Positions 8,782 through 16,902 of a DNA stretch of 48,219 bases are shown here, piece after piece (positions within the stretch are counted from its first letter, which is position 1; each line of letters begins with the position of its first letter). This DNA comes from Pseudomonas sp. 7P_10.2_Bac1 (GTDB taxonomy: Bacteria > Pseudomonadota > Gammaproteobacteria > Pseudomonadales > Pseudomonadaceae), in NCBI RefSeq assembly GCF_025465935.1, contig NZ_JANLNV010000025.1:1-48219 (forward strand), in the 5' to 3' direction. The notes beneath the pieces are model-generated. The model did no database searches, had not been told where the DNA came from, and saw only the letters and a list, made by a program, of their open reading frames with translations. The position numbers and the translations under genes are program-made.

Positions 8782-10223
8782 AAGCGGTTCCTCTGGCAGC
8801 CGTAGGGCTCGGATTGCTGCTGGCCGGCTGCCAGATGGTCGGGCCGGATTATCACCTGCCCAAAGACGCGGCCCTGCAGCGCCCAGACCTGCAAGGCACG
8901 TTGGCGGGCGAGGGCGACAACGTCGTCTCGGCACCGGTACCCACTGATTGGTGGAGGCTTTACCAAGACCCGACGCTGAATGATCTGGTGCGTCAGGCCA
9001 TGGCCTCCAACACCAATTTGCGCGTCGCGGCGGCGAACCTGGCCCGGGCCCGAGCCCAGGTTGAACAGGCCGAGTCGGCGGGAGGCTGGAGCGGCTCGGT
9101 CAAAGCCGGGGCGCAGCGTCTGCAGGAATCGGGCGAAGCCTTTTTGCTGACGGAAAAAGTGCCGGTGGCCAATGTCGGGGATCTCGGCATCAGTACCTCG
9201 TACCAGTTCGACCTGTGGGGCACTCTCAAACGCGGCATTGAAGCCGCCCAGGCCAACGCCGATGCCACCCAGGCGGCGGCGGACACGGCACGTATTACTG
9301 TCGTTGCAGACGTAGTGCGGGCTTACGTCCAGGTCTGCGCCGCCAATGAAGAGCTCGGAATCGCCAAGGAGTCGCTCAAGCTTCAGGCGCAAACCACCGC
9401 GCTGACTCAGCGTCTGCGTGATGCCGGGCGAGGCGATGAAACCCAGGTCACCCGATCTGAAACCCAAGTCAAATCATTGCGTGCCGAACTGCCGCGCTAT
9501 GAGGCTCAGCGCCAGGCCGGGTTGTTCCGATTGTCGATGCTGCTGGCCAAGCCGCTGGATCAGCTGCCGGCCCATGTCGCCACCTGTGATGAGTTACCGC
9601 ACATTGCGCAATTGCTGCCCGTAGGTGACGGCGCCACGCTGCTCAAGCGTCGCCCTGATGTGCGCCAGGCCGAACGGCATCTGGCCGCCGCAACGGCTGA
9701 AATCGGCGTCGCCACCGGCTCGCTGTACCCGGACATCAGCATCGGTGCCACCATTGGCACGGTCGGGATTGTGGATAACCTCGGCACGGCCTCGACCAAC
9801 CGTTGGGGCTTCGGCCCGTTGCTGAGCTGGACCATCCCCACCAACGGCTCAAGGGCGCGGATCCGTGAGGCCGAGGCGGCCACCCAAGGCGCGCTGGCAA
9901 GCTTCGATGGCGTGGTATTGAACGCGGTCCGCGAAACCCAGACCAGCCTGGTGCAATACACCGCTGCGCTGCAACGTCGTGATGCGTTGGCCGAAGCCGA
10001 TGCGTCTGCCAAAACGGCGGCCGATCAGACCCATCAGTTCTTTGCCGCCGGGCGCGAATCGTTCCTCGCAGACCTGCAAGCCACCCGCACCTACACCGAT
10101 GTGCGGGCCCAATTGGCCGCCGCCAACACCCAAGTAGCGATGAGCCAGATCGATCTGTTTTTGGCCCTGGGAGGCGGCTGGGAAAGTAGCCGTGCACAAC
10201 CGGCAGGCGAGGCAAAACCATGA
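8778..10223 (+). CDS. Outer-membrane efflux lipoprotein, NodT/OprM family
   Basis: A 481-aa TolC-like channel. The signal peptide ends in LLLAGC, so Cys18 is the probable lipidation site. Two OEP repeats follow, with long alanine- and glutamine-rich helices (for example RVAAANLARARAQVEQAES) and the second-repeat motif RPDVRQAERHLAAATAEIGVA. As last gene of the operon it completes a tripartite pump that needs no external TolC. No U-tract terminator is visible directly after it. Confidence 0.93.
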   Translation: MKAVPLAAVGLGLLLAGCQMVGPDYHLPKDAALQRPDLQGTLAGEGDNVVSAPVPTDWWRLYQDPTLNDLVRQAMASNTNLRVAAANLARARAQVEQAESAGGWSGSVKAGAQRLQESGEAFLLTEKVPVANVGDLGISTSYQFDLWGTLKRGIEAAQANADATQAAADTARITVVADVVRAYVQVCAANEELGIAKESLKLQAQTTALTQRLRDAGRGDETQVTRSETQVKSLRAELPRYEAQRQAGLFRLSMLLAKPLDQLPAHVATCDELPHIAQLLPVGDGATLLKRRPDVRQAERHLAAATAEIGVATGSLYPDISIGATIGTVGIVDNLGTASTNRWGFGPLLSWTIPTNGSRARIREAEAATQGALASFDGVVLNAVRETQTSLVQYTAALQRRDALAEADASAKTAADQTHQFFAAGRESFLADLQATRTYTDVRAQLAAANTQVAMSQIDLFLALGGGWESSRAQPAGEAKP

Positions 10224-10530
10224 CAGCAATGTCACGAAATTCCTGCTGGCTGAGGACTATTATCTGGTCCTAGGATTGTGCTTTTAATCTCGTAGGAGAA
10301 TTCCGCGCAGTCATCAGCCAAGGCACGTAGAAAGCCCTTTGGGCACTTGATTGTGGCGCTACGCTCACAGGCACGTGCGAACGGCGTTTGCTCGATCGAT
10401 AGAGTTGGTCGGGTCGAAACACTGCGTCGGTTCGTCACGAGTGATAACCTGCTGCCACTTTTCGGCCCATGAAGGGCTCAGTAAAGACCTCATATCTTTC
10501 AACACAACGGACATTGAACGGGTCAACTTG
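10224..10530. other. Intergenic region without a recognisable gene
   Basis: About 300 bases separate the efflux operon from the DUF945 gene. A GGAC...GTCC dyad lies near 10251-10268. An in-frame extension of the next gene runs through the second half, but its residues look unlike the family and lack a membrane or secretion signal. I see no convincing promoter or RNA. Confidence 0.5.
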
Positions 10531-12012
10531 ATGAACAAACCATTAGGCGTACTGGTCGGCATTGTTGTTATTGCAGGGGCACTGAACACGGCTGGCGCGT
10601 GGTACACCGGTACCAAAATTGAAGGTGAGTTAAAGACCTCGATCGAAGAAGCCAACAAAGAGCTGGCTTCTCAGCTGCAAGGCTCGGCCACTCACGGCAC
10701 CCTCGAACTGGTGTCCATTGAGACTCATCTCTACAGCAGCACCGCTCACTACCGCCTGAAAATTCAGGATGATGCCTCAGGTACTGACCCTGAACCGGTG
10801 GAGCTGCTGTTTGTCGATCACATCGAGCATGGTCCTTTGCCGTGGTCGCGCATCAAGACATTCAAGTGGGCGCCGGTCATGGCCGTCAGCAACTACGCAC
10901 TTGAGAAAACACCGTTTACCGAAAAATGGTTCGCAGCCACCAAAGACCAGGCGCCGCTCAAAGGTCAGGTGACCTTGAGCTACGGCCGCTCGGTGGATGG
11001 CGAAATGGACTTGCTGCCATTCGACGTCACGCTGGAAGACAAGACCAGCATCAGCTTCTCCGGGCTGAACCTGAATGCTCAAAGCGATGACGGTGCACAG
11101 CACCTCAAAGCCAAAGGCTACATGGACTTCCTGAAGCTGCATGCAGTGCCTGCCGATTCAGCGCCTGTCTCGGTCGAGCTGAGCGGGCTGACCCTGGCCA
11201 GCGATCTGACCAAAAGTGCCTATGGCTTCTACCTGGGCCAAAACGTCTTGGAGCTGAGCGAAGGCCAGTTGACGTCCGGTCTTGCCCAGTCGGTGCTCAA
11301 GGTCAAGAACTTCGAATACACCGGTTCGGCCTCGGCCAAGGACCGCCTGATGTCCGGGCGCCTGACTTACACCCTGGGCGACGTCACCTTGAACGACAAA
11401 CCGGTGGGCAGCGCAGAAATGGTCATGTCGGCCAGCAGCCTGGATATCCCGGCCATGCAGTCGTTAGTGCAGATCTATCAGAACAAGTTCCAGCCACAAG
11501 CCGACGGTACCCTGCCCAAGGTTCAACTGACCCCGGCCGAAGACACCCAGGTGCAAGCCGATGTCAGCACCTTGCTGGCGGCCAATCCCAAGCTGGCGCT
11601 GGAAAAACTCAGCATCAAGACCACCAATGGCGAGAGCCAGTTGAACATCGCGGCCAGCCTGGCGAAGCCGGCTTCGTTTGATCAACAGCCGCTGGATGTC
11701 TTGAAGCAAGCGCTGACGTCGCTGGACGCCAAACTGCAACTGTCCAAGCCAATGATTGCTGACCTGGCGAGTGTTCAGGCGCAGTTGGCCGGGCAGACCG
11801 ACCCGAAAGAAATCGCCCAGATCGCCAACATGACCAGCGAATTGGCGGGTGTCATGGCGGTGCAAACCGGGCTGGCGACCGTGGAGGGCAGCAACATCCT
11901 CGCATCGCTCAACTACGCCGCCGGTATGGTGAACTTCAACGGGGAAAAAATGAGCCTCGAAGACTTCATCAACCTGATGGGCACCCGCTTTGGCGGCGTA
12001 GCGCCCCAGTAA
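10531..12012 (+). CDS. YdgA-like DUF945 family protein
   Basis: A 493-aa protein with a single N-terminal hydrophobic anchor (MNKPLGVLVGIVVIAGALN), then a periplasmic domain rich in beta-strand patterns. DUF945/YdgA proteins are widespread in gamma-proteobacteria and have no firmly assigned biochemical role. The ATG at 10531 is preferred because the anchor follows at once; the open frame upstream encodes 60 unrelated residues. The ribosome-binding site is weak. The gene stands alone and converges on the siderophore-receptor gene through a shared terminator. Confidence 0.82.
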   Translation: MNKPLGVLVGIVVIAGALNTAGAWYTGTKIEGELKTSIEEANKELASQLQGSATHGTLELVSIETHLYSSTAHYRLKIQDDASGTDPEPVELLFVDHIEHGPLPWSRIKTFKWAPVMAVSNYALEKTPFTEKWFAATKDQAPLKGQVTLSYGRSVDGEMDLLPFDVTLEDKTSISFSGLNLNAQSDDGAQHLKAKGYMDFLKLHAVPADSAPVSVELSGLTLASDLTKSAYGFYLGQNVLELSEGQLTSGLAQSVLKVKNFEYTGSASAKDRLMSGRLTYTLGDVTLNDKPVGSAEMVMSASSLDIPAMQSLVQIYQNKFQPQADGTLPKVQLTPAEDTQVQADVSTLLAANPKLALEKLSIKTTNGESQLNIAASLAKPASFDQQPLDVLKQALTSLDAKLQLSKPMIADLASVQAQLAGQTDPKEIAQIANMTSELAGVMAVQTGLATVEGSNILASLNYAAGMVNFNGEKMSLEDFINLMGTRFGGVAPQ

Positions 12013-12027
12013 ACGTAGTCGTTGCCG

Positions 12028-12060
12028 CAGGCTGCGAAGGGTTACCCCTTTCGCAGCCTG
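12028..12060. terminator. Bidirectional terminator between DUF945 gene and TonB receptor
   Basis: The arms CAGGCTGCGAA (12028-12038) and TTCGCAGCCTG (12050-12060), extended by GGG/CCC with one bulged base, form a strong hairpin between two convergent stop codons. The plus strand continues with TTTG only, so its strength as an intrinsic terminator is uncertain. Confidence 0.65.
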
Positions 12061-12067
12061 TTTGCAC

Positions 12068-14521
12068 TCAATACGCCATCGACCAAGTCAACGTGTACGT
12101 CCGACCACGGCCCTGGTAGTCATACAGATAGTCCGGACCGTAAGTTGGCGAGTAGAACAACGCGGCGCGTTGGCCCCACACCGTGCTGTATTCCTTGTCC
12201 AGCAGGTTCTGTATACCGGCGCTGAAAGTGCCGAATTCCGTCTCCTGGCTGCCCATCAAATCGAACGTGGTGTAACCACTGATCTTGTGATCAGAGTCGT
12301 CTTTGAGCGTGAAGGCGTGGTTGCCCTGCAAGCGCACATTGCGACCGTCTCCATGCCAGCCCACGAACGCCGTGGACTTGGACAGCGACGCGTACCGGGC
12401 ATCGCGCTTCATCCAGTCGCCATCGGCGTCTTCTTCCTCTGAGCGCACCAGGTGCAAGGTGCCCCCCGCATCCCAACCGTTATTGAAGTGGCGCGTTAAC
12501 GCACCCTCGAAACCAAAGTCACGGCTCTTTTTATCGACCACATCAATGGTCAGCGTTGCGCTGTCGGTGGTGATGACTTTATCCGACCAGATGTAATACA
12601 CCGCCGCTTGTGCGTCCCAATCCACATCGGCGAAACGCCAGCCCGTTTCCACCTGACGGCTCTTGATCCCGGCCAGCGGGTTGTCTTTAACGCTCAAGCC
12701 TGCCTTGCCGTAATACTTGGCCGGGTCCGGCAGGTCAAAACCTTCGCTGTAGTTGATCCAGGTCTGGTGGCCGTTCTTGAAGTCATAAATGGCGCCCGCA
12801 TTGAACAGATTGACCGCGTAATCGTTGCTGCCGCCCGGGATGCCTTTGAACACCCCTACGTCCACGTCCATTTGCTGGCGGCGCGCGCCCCCGGACAATG
12901 TCAGGGCGTCAGTGAGTTTCCAGTCCGCCTGGGCATACACCGAGTGGCCGTCGACGCGGTAGCTGGGGTAGCGCGGGGCTTTGTTTTGGGTGTCCAGATC
13001 AAGGCCGCCGCTTTCGGACGAAATGGCCGAGTCGAACACGCTCTGCGTGGCGTTGAAGCGTTCGCGATCCAGGTCTACGCCATAGGTCAGCTTCACGCTG
13101 TCCCACTGCTTGGCGAACAAGGCCTTGAGGCTGGTGACTTCAAAGTTTTGTTGCGAGGCGGCGAAGTAAACGCCGTTGACGCCTTGGGGTTTGCCCGCGT
13201 TGTAATACGGGAACGGGTAGAAGTTGTTGTCTTCCTTGCGGTACGAGCCCTGCAAGTAAAAGTCCTGGCCCAGCAGATCACTATGGTGATAGTTGGCGTT
13301 GAGCAGCACGCGTTTGGAGCGCGGCTCAAGGTCGGTGTGATAACCGCTGCGGATCTCGGCGTCTTCCAAGTTAGAGGGCGCCTTGTCGTGCAGGTTTGGA
13401 AAGTAAAGCCCGGTGTTGCCGTTGTTGCCCGAGTCGTAATACTGCGCCAGCAAATCGAGGTCTTGCGCATTATCAAGCTTGATCGCCAAGCTGCCCATCA
13501 GGTCCAGCGTGCGGTTGTACTGCAGGTCAGTCTGAGTGTTGTCGATAAAGATCTGGTCGCCTTTACCGTCGTAAAACGCTTTATTCTGCTCGCCGGAAAT
13601 CCCCAGGCGTCCAAACACTCGATCAGTCCCGCCGCTTACAGACTGCGAGATACGGCTCGACAGGTCATCGCTCTTGTTGAAACCGCTGGTGGCCGACAGC
13701 TCGGTTTCAAACTGTGCGGGGCCGGGCGTGCCTTTCTTGGTCACGATATTGATGATCCCGCCCGTGGCGCCGCCGCCATACAAAGCGCTGGCGCCGGACA
13801 ACACCTCAACCCGCTCCACGTTAAACGGCGAGATACTGTCGAACTGGCGCGACAGCCCGCGCGAGCTGTTCTGGCTGACGCCGTCGATCATCACCAGAAC
13901 GTTGCGCCCGCGCATGTTCTGGCCGTAGTTGCTGCGGCCTTCGGGGGCTAGATCCAGCCCAGGCACCAACTTGCCAATGGCTTCTTTGAGGGTGACGCCG
14001 GTGTCCAGTTGCTCTTGCAGTTGCACCTGATCCACCACCCAAACCGTACCGGGAATTTCACTGATGGCGGTGCTGGTGCGCGCGCCGACACTGACTTCCA
14101 GTGCCTTGAGTTGCAGCCCTTTGGCCGCCGCCTCGGGCTTGCGCAAAATGACCGTGCGCTCGTCGCTGAACGCCCAATTCAGGCCGCTGCCGGCCAACAG
14201 TGCGTCCAGCGCTTGCTCAACGCTCATTGGGCCGTTCAGCGCCTGGCTGCGCAGCCCGGCCACTTCGGCGGAGGTGAACAGCAGGTGCAAATCTGCCTGG
14301 TCGGCAAACTGCGTCAGCGCCTGATCGAGGTCCTGGGCCGGCACGGCAACGCTGACCTGGCGGGTGCTCACTGCGGCGTTGGCTAGTGTTGCCGGTGCCG
14401 CGTTGGCCGTAGCGTGCAAGGTGCCTGCCAGGCTTGCCAGCAACGTTGTGGCCACTAAGGTCTGGCGCAGTCGTTGTTCTTTTGGGAGGGCGCCACGCGG
14501 CTTTCTGACGTGCTGGACCAT
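12068..14521 (-). CDS. TonB-dependent receptor of the IutA (aerobactin/hydroxamate) type with N-terminal STN signalling domain
   Basis: Outer-membrane ferric-siderophore receptor of 817 aa. A signal peptide (about 1-42) is followed by an STN domain (about 55-107, VAVPAQDLDQALTQFADQ) that contacts FecR, then a TonB-box-like segment (LKALEVSVGA), the plug (NMRGRNVLVMIDGVS; YGGGATGGIINIVTKKG) and a 22-strand barrel ending in Tyr. Plug and barrel segments (GLSRQFDSISPFNVERVEV, YSTVWGQRAALFYSPTYGP, YDYQGRGRTYTL) closely resemble E. coli IutA as I recall it, so the ligand is probably aerobactin or a related citrate-hydroxamate siderophore taken from other microbes. Classical IutA lacks the STN domain. 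The FecR and FecI genes lie directly upstream in the same orientation, forming a cell-surface-signalling unit. No siderophore synthesis genes are present. Confidence 0.9.
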   Translation of the reverse strand: MVQHVRKPRGALPKEQRLRQTLVATTLLASLAGTLHATANAAPATLANAAVSTRQVSVAVPAQDLDQALTQFADQADLHLLFTSAEVAGLRSQALNGPMSVEQALDALLAGSGLNWAFSDERTVILRKPEAAAKGLQLKALEVSVGARTSTAISEIPGTVWVVDQVQLQEQLDTGVTLKEAIGKLVPGLDLAPEGRSNYGQNMRGRNVLVMIDGVSQNSSRGLSRQFDSISPFNVERVEVLSGASALYGGGATGGIINIVTKKGTPGPAQFETELSATSGFNKSDDLSSRISQSVSGGTDRVFGRLGISGEQNKAFYDGKGDQIFIDNTQTDLQYNRTLDLMGSLAIKLDNAQDLDLLAQYYDSGNNGNTGLYFPNLHDKAPSNLEDAEIRSGYHTDLEPRSKRVLLNANYHHSDLLGQDFYLQGSYRKEDNNFYPFPYYNAGKPQGVNGVYFAASQQNFEVTSLKALFAKQWDSVKLTYGVDLDRERFNATQSVFDSAISSESGGLDLDTQNKAPRYPSYRVDGHSVYAQADWKLTDALTLSGGARRQQMDVDVGVFKGIPGGSNDYAVNLFNAGAIYDFKNGHQTWINYSEGFDLPDPAKYYGKAGLSVKDNPLAGIKSRQVETGWRFADVDWDAQAAVYYIWSDKVITTDSATLTIDVVDKKSRDFGFEGALTRHFNNGWDAGGTLHLVRSEEEDADGDWMKRDARYASLSKSTAFVGWHGDGRNVRLQGNHAFTLKDDSDHKISGYTTFDLMGSQETEFGTFSAGIQNLLDKEYSTVWGQRAALFYSPTYGPDYLYDYQGRGRTYTLTWSMAY

Positions 14522-14599
14522 TGCAGTGTTAATCCTTGGTTGGGTGTTTATGTCGCTAATGAGAACGGATTCGCTCTTGGTCTTAGTACGACGATATGC

Positions 14600-14637
14600 C
14601 CGACAGGATCTTGCAGTGCCCGCGTGAAATTATTTTC
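14600..14637 (-). promoter_or_regulatory. Candidate FecI-type ECF promoter of the IutA-like receptor
   Basis: Reading the minus strand, GAAAATAATTTC (14637 down to 14626) is followed about 19 bases later by CCTGTCGG (14607-14600). The GAAAATAATT block matches the -35 region of E. coli fecA as I recall it and is shared with the region before the HasR-like gene. It sits at the fecR stop codon, about 105 bases before the receptor start. Inference from pattern only. Confidence 0.5.
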
Positions 14638-15580
14638 AGTGCACCCACGCCACAAACGGCAAATAGGTGATGTTTAGCCCGTAACGCTGCTCAAGGGTGC
14701 GCAATAGGTTGTGCGGATCGTTGAGGTCAAACACCCCGCTGATCTGCATCGCGCCCAAGGCCGTATCCGGCAGCACAATGCGCCCGTACTGGTAGCGCTC
14801 CAGCTCGCTGAGCACGTCTTGCAACGGCTTGCGATTGAAAATCAGCTTGCCGCGCTGCCAGGCCGTAAGCGCATGGGCGTCTACCTGCTGGCGCTCGGCA
14901 ACGAGCTGCCCGGCGCGATACATCGCCTGCTGATTGGGGCGCAGTTCCAGGGTCTGCGCCTGATGTTCAACCTGCGCGGCACCAGTGGCTACCAGCACGC
15001 GGGTCTGGTCAGCATCGCGGCGCACACTGAACGTGGCGTCCTTGGCCTGCACCCGATCCTGGCCGGCCTCAACTACAAATGGTCTGGACGGATCATCTGC
15101 CAGCTCGAACAGCCCTTCGCCTTTGCGCAGCTTGATGATCCGCTGGGTGGTGGTGAAGTCCACCGACAATGCCGAGGCGCTGTTCAGCGTCACGCGTGTG
15201 CCGTCGCTCAACAACCATTGCTGACGCTGGCCGACCCCGGTGTGGTAGGTATCCGACCAATGAGGCATGTAGGTCAGGCCGCCATAGCCCAGTACGGCCA
15301 AGACCAGCCCTGCTGCCAACCCGCTGGCCCAGCGAAACGCTCGCCGACGCGGGCGCGCACGGTGCTGCTCGGCCGTTGCGGTCAGGCCAATGTCCCCCCA
15401 CAACGCTTCGGCCTCTTGAGCGGCGGCTTTATGGGCCGGGCTCAGCTGTTGCCAGCGCTGGTATTCCAGGCGCTGACGCGCGCTGGCTTCGCCAGAATGC
15501 AGCAACGTTTGCCAATCGATGGCTTGATCGTCGAGGTCGTCAGAGGAAGGGGTTGAAGGCATTGCGGCAGGCTCAGGCAT
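14636..15580 (-). CDS. FecR-family anti-sigma factor/regulator
   Basis: Inner-membrane regulator that holds the partner sigma factor inactive until the receptor is occupied. The cytoplasmic N-terminal DUF4880-like part (AIDWQTLLHSGEASARQRLEYQRW) is followed by one membrane helix (WASGLAAGLVLAVLGYGGL) and a periplasmic FecR domain (TGVGQRQQWLLSDGTRVTLNSASAL; AWQRGKLIFNRKPLQDVLSE). The ATG at 15580 overlaps the sigma-factor stop; the open frame starts 7 codons earlier and another ATG lies 6 codons later. With this start it is 314 aa, the usual FecR length. Confidence 0.88.
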   Translation of the reverse strand: MPEPAAMPSTPSSDDLDDQAIDWQTLLHSGEASARQRLEYQRWQQLSPAHKAAAQEAEALWGDIGLTATAEQHRARPRRRAFRWASGLAAGLVLAVLGYGGLTYMPHWSDTYHTGVGQRQQWLLSDGTRVTLNSASALSVDFTTTQRIIKLRKGEGLFELADDPSRPFVVEAGQDRVQAKDATFSVRRDADQTRVLVATGAAQVEHQAQTLELRPNQQAMYRAGQLVAERQQVDAHALTAWQRGKLIFNRKPLQDVLSELERYQYGRIVLPDTALGAMQISGVFDLNDPHNLLRTLEQRYGLNITYLPFVAWVH

Positions 15581-16091
15581 GATTGTGTTTGAGCCAGTCA
15601 CGGCAATGGCGCAACGCCTGGCCGATGTATTTTGCCACCATACTCGGCGACACGCCCAGTTCCGCCGCGATCTGCGCCTGAGTCATACCATCGATACGGC
15701 TCAGCAATAACGCTTGTCGGGCATTAGGCGAGAGTTGTTGCAGGGCTTCATCCAAAATGCCGATGCGCTCCTTGGCCAGCAATACGCCTTCGGGCGGCAA
15801 ACCCGGATCGGCGATGTCGAGTGAAGGCGGCTCCGCGCTCAAATTACGTGTCTGGCGCTGATCAACCCGCAGCGCATCAATGGCCAGATTGCCGGCCACC
15901 TTGAAAATAAAATGCCGGTCATTCAACACCGTGACCGAGTCGGGGTCGATCTTCGCCAGCTTGATCCAGGTTTCCTGTGCCACATCGGCCGCCCGATGCC
16001 GATCCCGCAAGCGCCTAGTCAGGAACGACAACAGATCGTCGTAATGCTCCTGAAAGCTGGTCAGCAACGTTGAAGGGGAGGGCGAAGGCAT
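15573..16091 (-). CDS. FecI-like ECF sigma-70 factor
   Basis: Extracytoplasmic-function sigma factor of about 172 aa. Region 2 (YDDLLSFLTRRLRDRHRAADVAQETWIKLAKI) and region 4 (LSPNARQALLLSRIDGMTQAQIAAELGVSPS) are intact and the C-terminus MVAKYIGQALRHCRDWL is typical of FecI. An ATG at 16121 adds ten residues. I prefer 16091 because a Fur-box candidate at 16125-16139 would otherwise abut the start codon. It should transcribe the IutA-like receptor gene when signalled through FecR. Confidence 0.88.
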   Translation of the reverse strand: MPSPSPSTLLTSFQEHYDDLLSFLTRRLRDRHRAADVAQETWIKLAKIDPDSVTVLNDRHFIFKVAGNLAIDALRVDQRQTRNLSAEPPSLDIADPGLPPEGVLLAKERIGILDEALQQLSPNARQALLLSRIDGMTQAQIAAELGVSPSMVAKYIGQALRHCRDWLKHNHA

Positions 16092-16124
16092 GAACGGAAG
16101 GCCCAGACGAGAAACAGTCATGAA

Positions 16125-16139
16125 TGAGAAGTCGTATCA
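16125..16139. promoter_or_regulatory. Candidate Fur box for the leftward FecI-FecR operon
   Basis: TGAGAAGTCGTATCA matches the 7-1-7 Fur consensus (TGATAAT-n-ATTATCA) at about 10 of 14 positions. It lies just upstream of the leftward sigma gene, which in this class is normally iron-repressed. Weaker than the site at 16261. Confidence 0.45.
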
Positions 16140-16260
16140 TTCACGATTGCGTCCGGCAACGCAACGCCCAACCCACCGGCTCGCCTCGCGATCACGTGAT
16201 CTGGCTTTTGCCCTAAGAGCCCCCTCACCCGTAATAGCCTCTTGCCTCCAATTGCGCAAA

Positions 16261-16275
16261 TGATAAAGAATATCA
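16261..16275. promoter_or_regulatory. Fur box for the rightward FecI-FecR operon
   Basis: TGATAAAGAATATCA matches the 7-1-7 Fur consensus at 12-13 of 14 symmetric positions. It is placed 30-45 bases before the start of the rightward sigma gene, as expected for iron-repressed sigma genes of surface-signalling systems. Confidence 0.75.
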
Positions 16276-16305
16276 ACCTCATTTAAATCGAGCAGTGCAG
16301 GCGCC

Positions 16306-16812
16306 ATGGCCTCTGAAACCGAACTGGAGCGATGGTATGCCGAGTGCGCGCCGCGTCTGCGGCGCTTTCTGCTATTAAAAACACGCCAGCCCGAACTGGC
16401 GGATGACCTCACTCAAGAGTGTTTTGCCCGCCTGGCCATGCGCGAGAGTGAAGAGCGCCTGCAAGAACCCATGGCGTTCCTGTTTACCATGGCCAGCCGT
16501 CTGGTCATTGACCACCGGCGCAGCCATCAACAGACCCGCACCGACAGCGTCCCGCTTGAAACCCTCCACGATGTCGTCGACCCGATGCCCGGCCCGGACA
16601 TGCGCGCCCAGGCCCAGCAAGACATGCAACGCCTGTTGCAGGCGATGGCCGCGCTGCCCCTGCGCACGCGTCAGGTGTTCCAGTTGTGTCGGTTCGAAGG
16701 CATGAGTTATCAACAGGCTGCCGAACATTTGGCGATTTCCACCAGCTCCGTACAGAAGCATCTGGCCATGGCCGTCAGCTTCGTCGCGCAAAAAATGGAG
16801 CATCGCGGATGA
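16306..16812 (+). CDS. FecI/HasI-like ECF sigma-70 factor
   Basis: A 168-aa ECF sigma factor. Region 2 reads RLRRFLLLKTRQPELADDLTQECF with the conserved DLTQE, and region 4 reads LPLRTRQVFQLCRFEGMSYQQAAEHLAISTSSVQKH. The FecR gene and the HasR-like receptor gene follow in the same direction, matching the hasI-hasS-hasR order known in P. aeruginosa and Serratia. A Fur box precedes it. It is clearly different in sequence from the divergent sigma factor, so the two systems are not a recent tandem duplication. Confidence 0.9.
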   Translation: MASETELERWYAECAPRLRRFLLLKTRQPELADDLTQECFARLAMRESEERLQEPMAFLFTMASRLVIDHRRSHQQTRTDSVPLETLHDVVDPMPGPDMRAQAQQDMQRLLQAMAALPLRTRQVFQLCRFEGMSYQQAAEHLAISTSSVQKHLAMAVSFVAQKMEHRG

Positions 16813-16902
16813 AAACCCTGCACCGTATGCGTGTTTATTTACCGGATGTGGCCGCCTTGCCCGTCATATCCCCTATACGCCCAAAAAAGAGAGCCTCCTG
16901 TG

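Noticed and set aside
12608..13951. 447-aa open frame on the plus strand
   Set aside because: Shadow of the IutA-like receptor gene; composition typical of antisense frames in GC-rich DNA.
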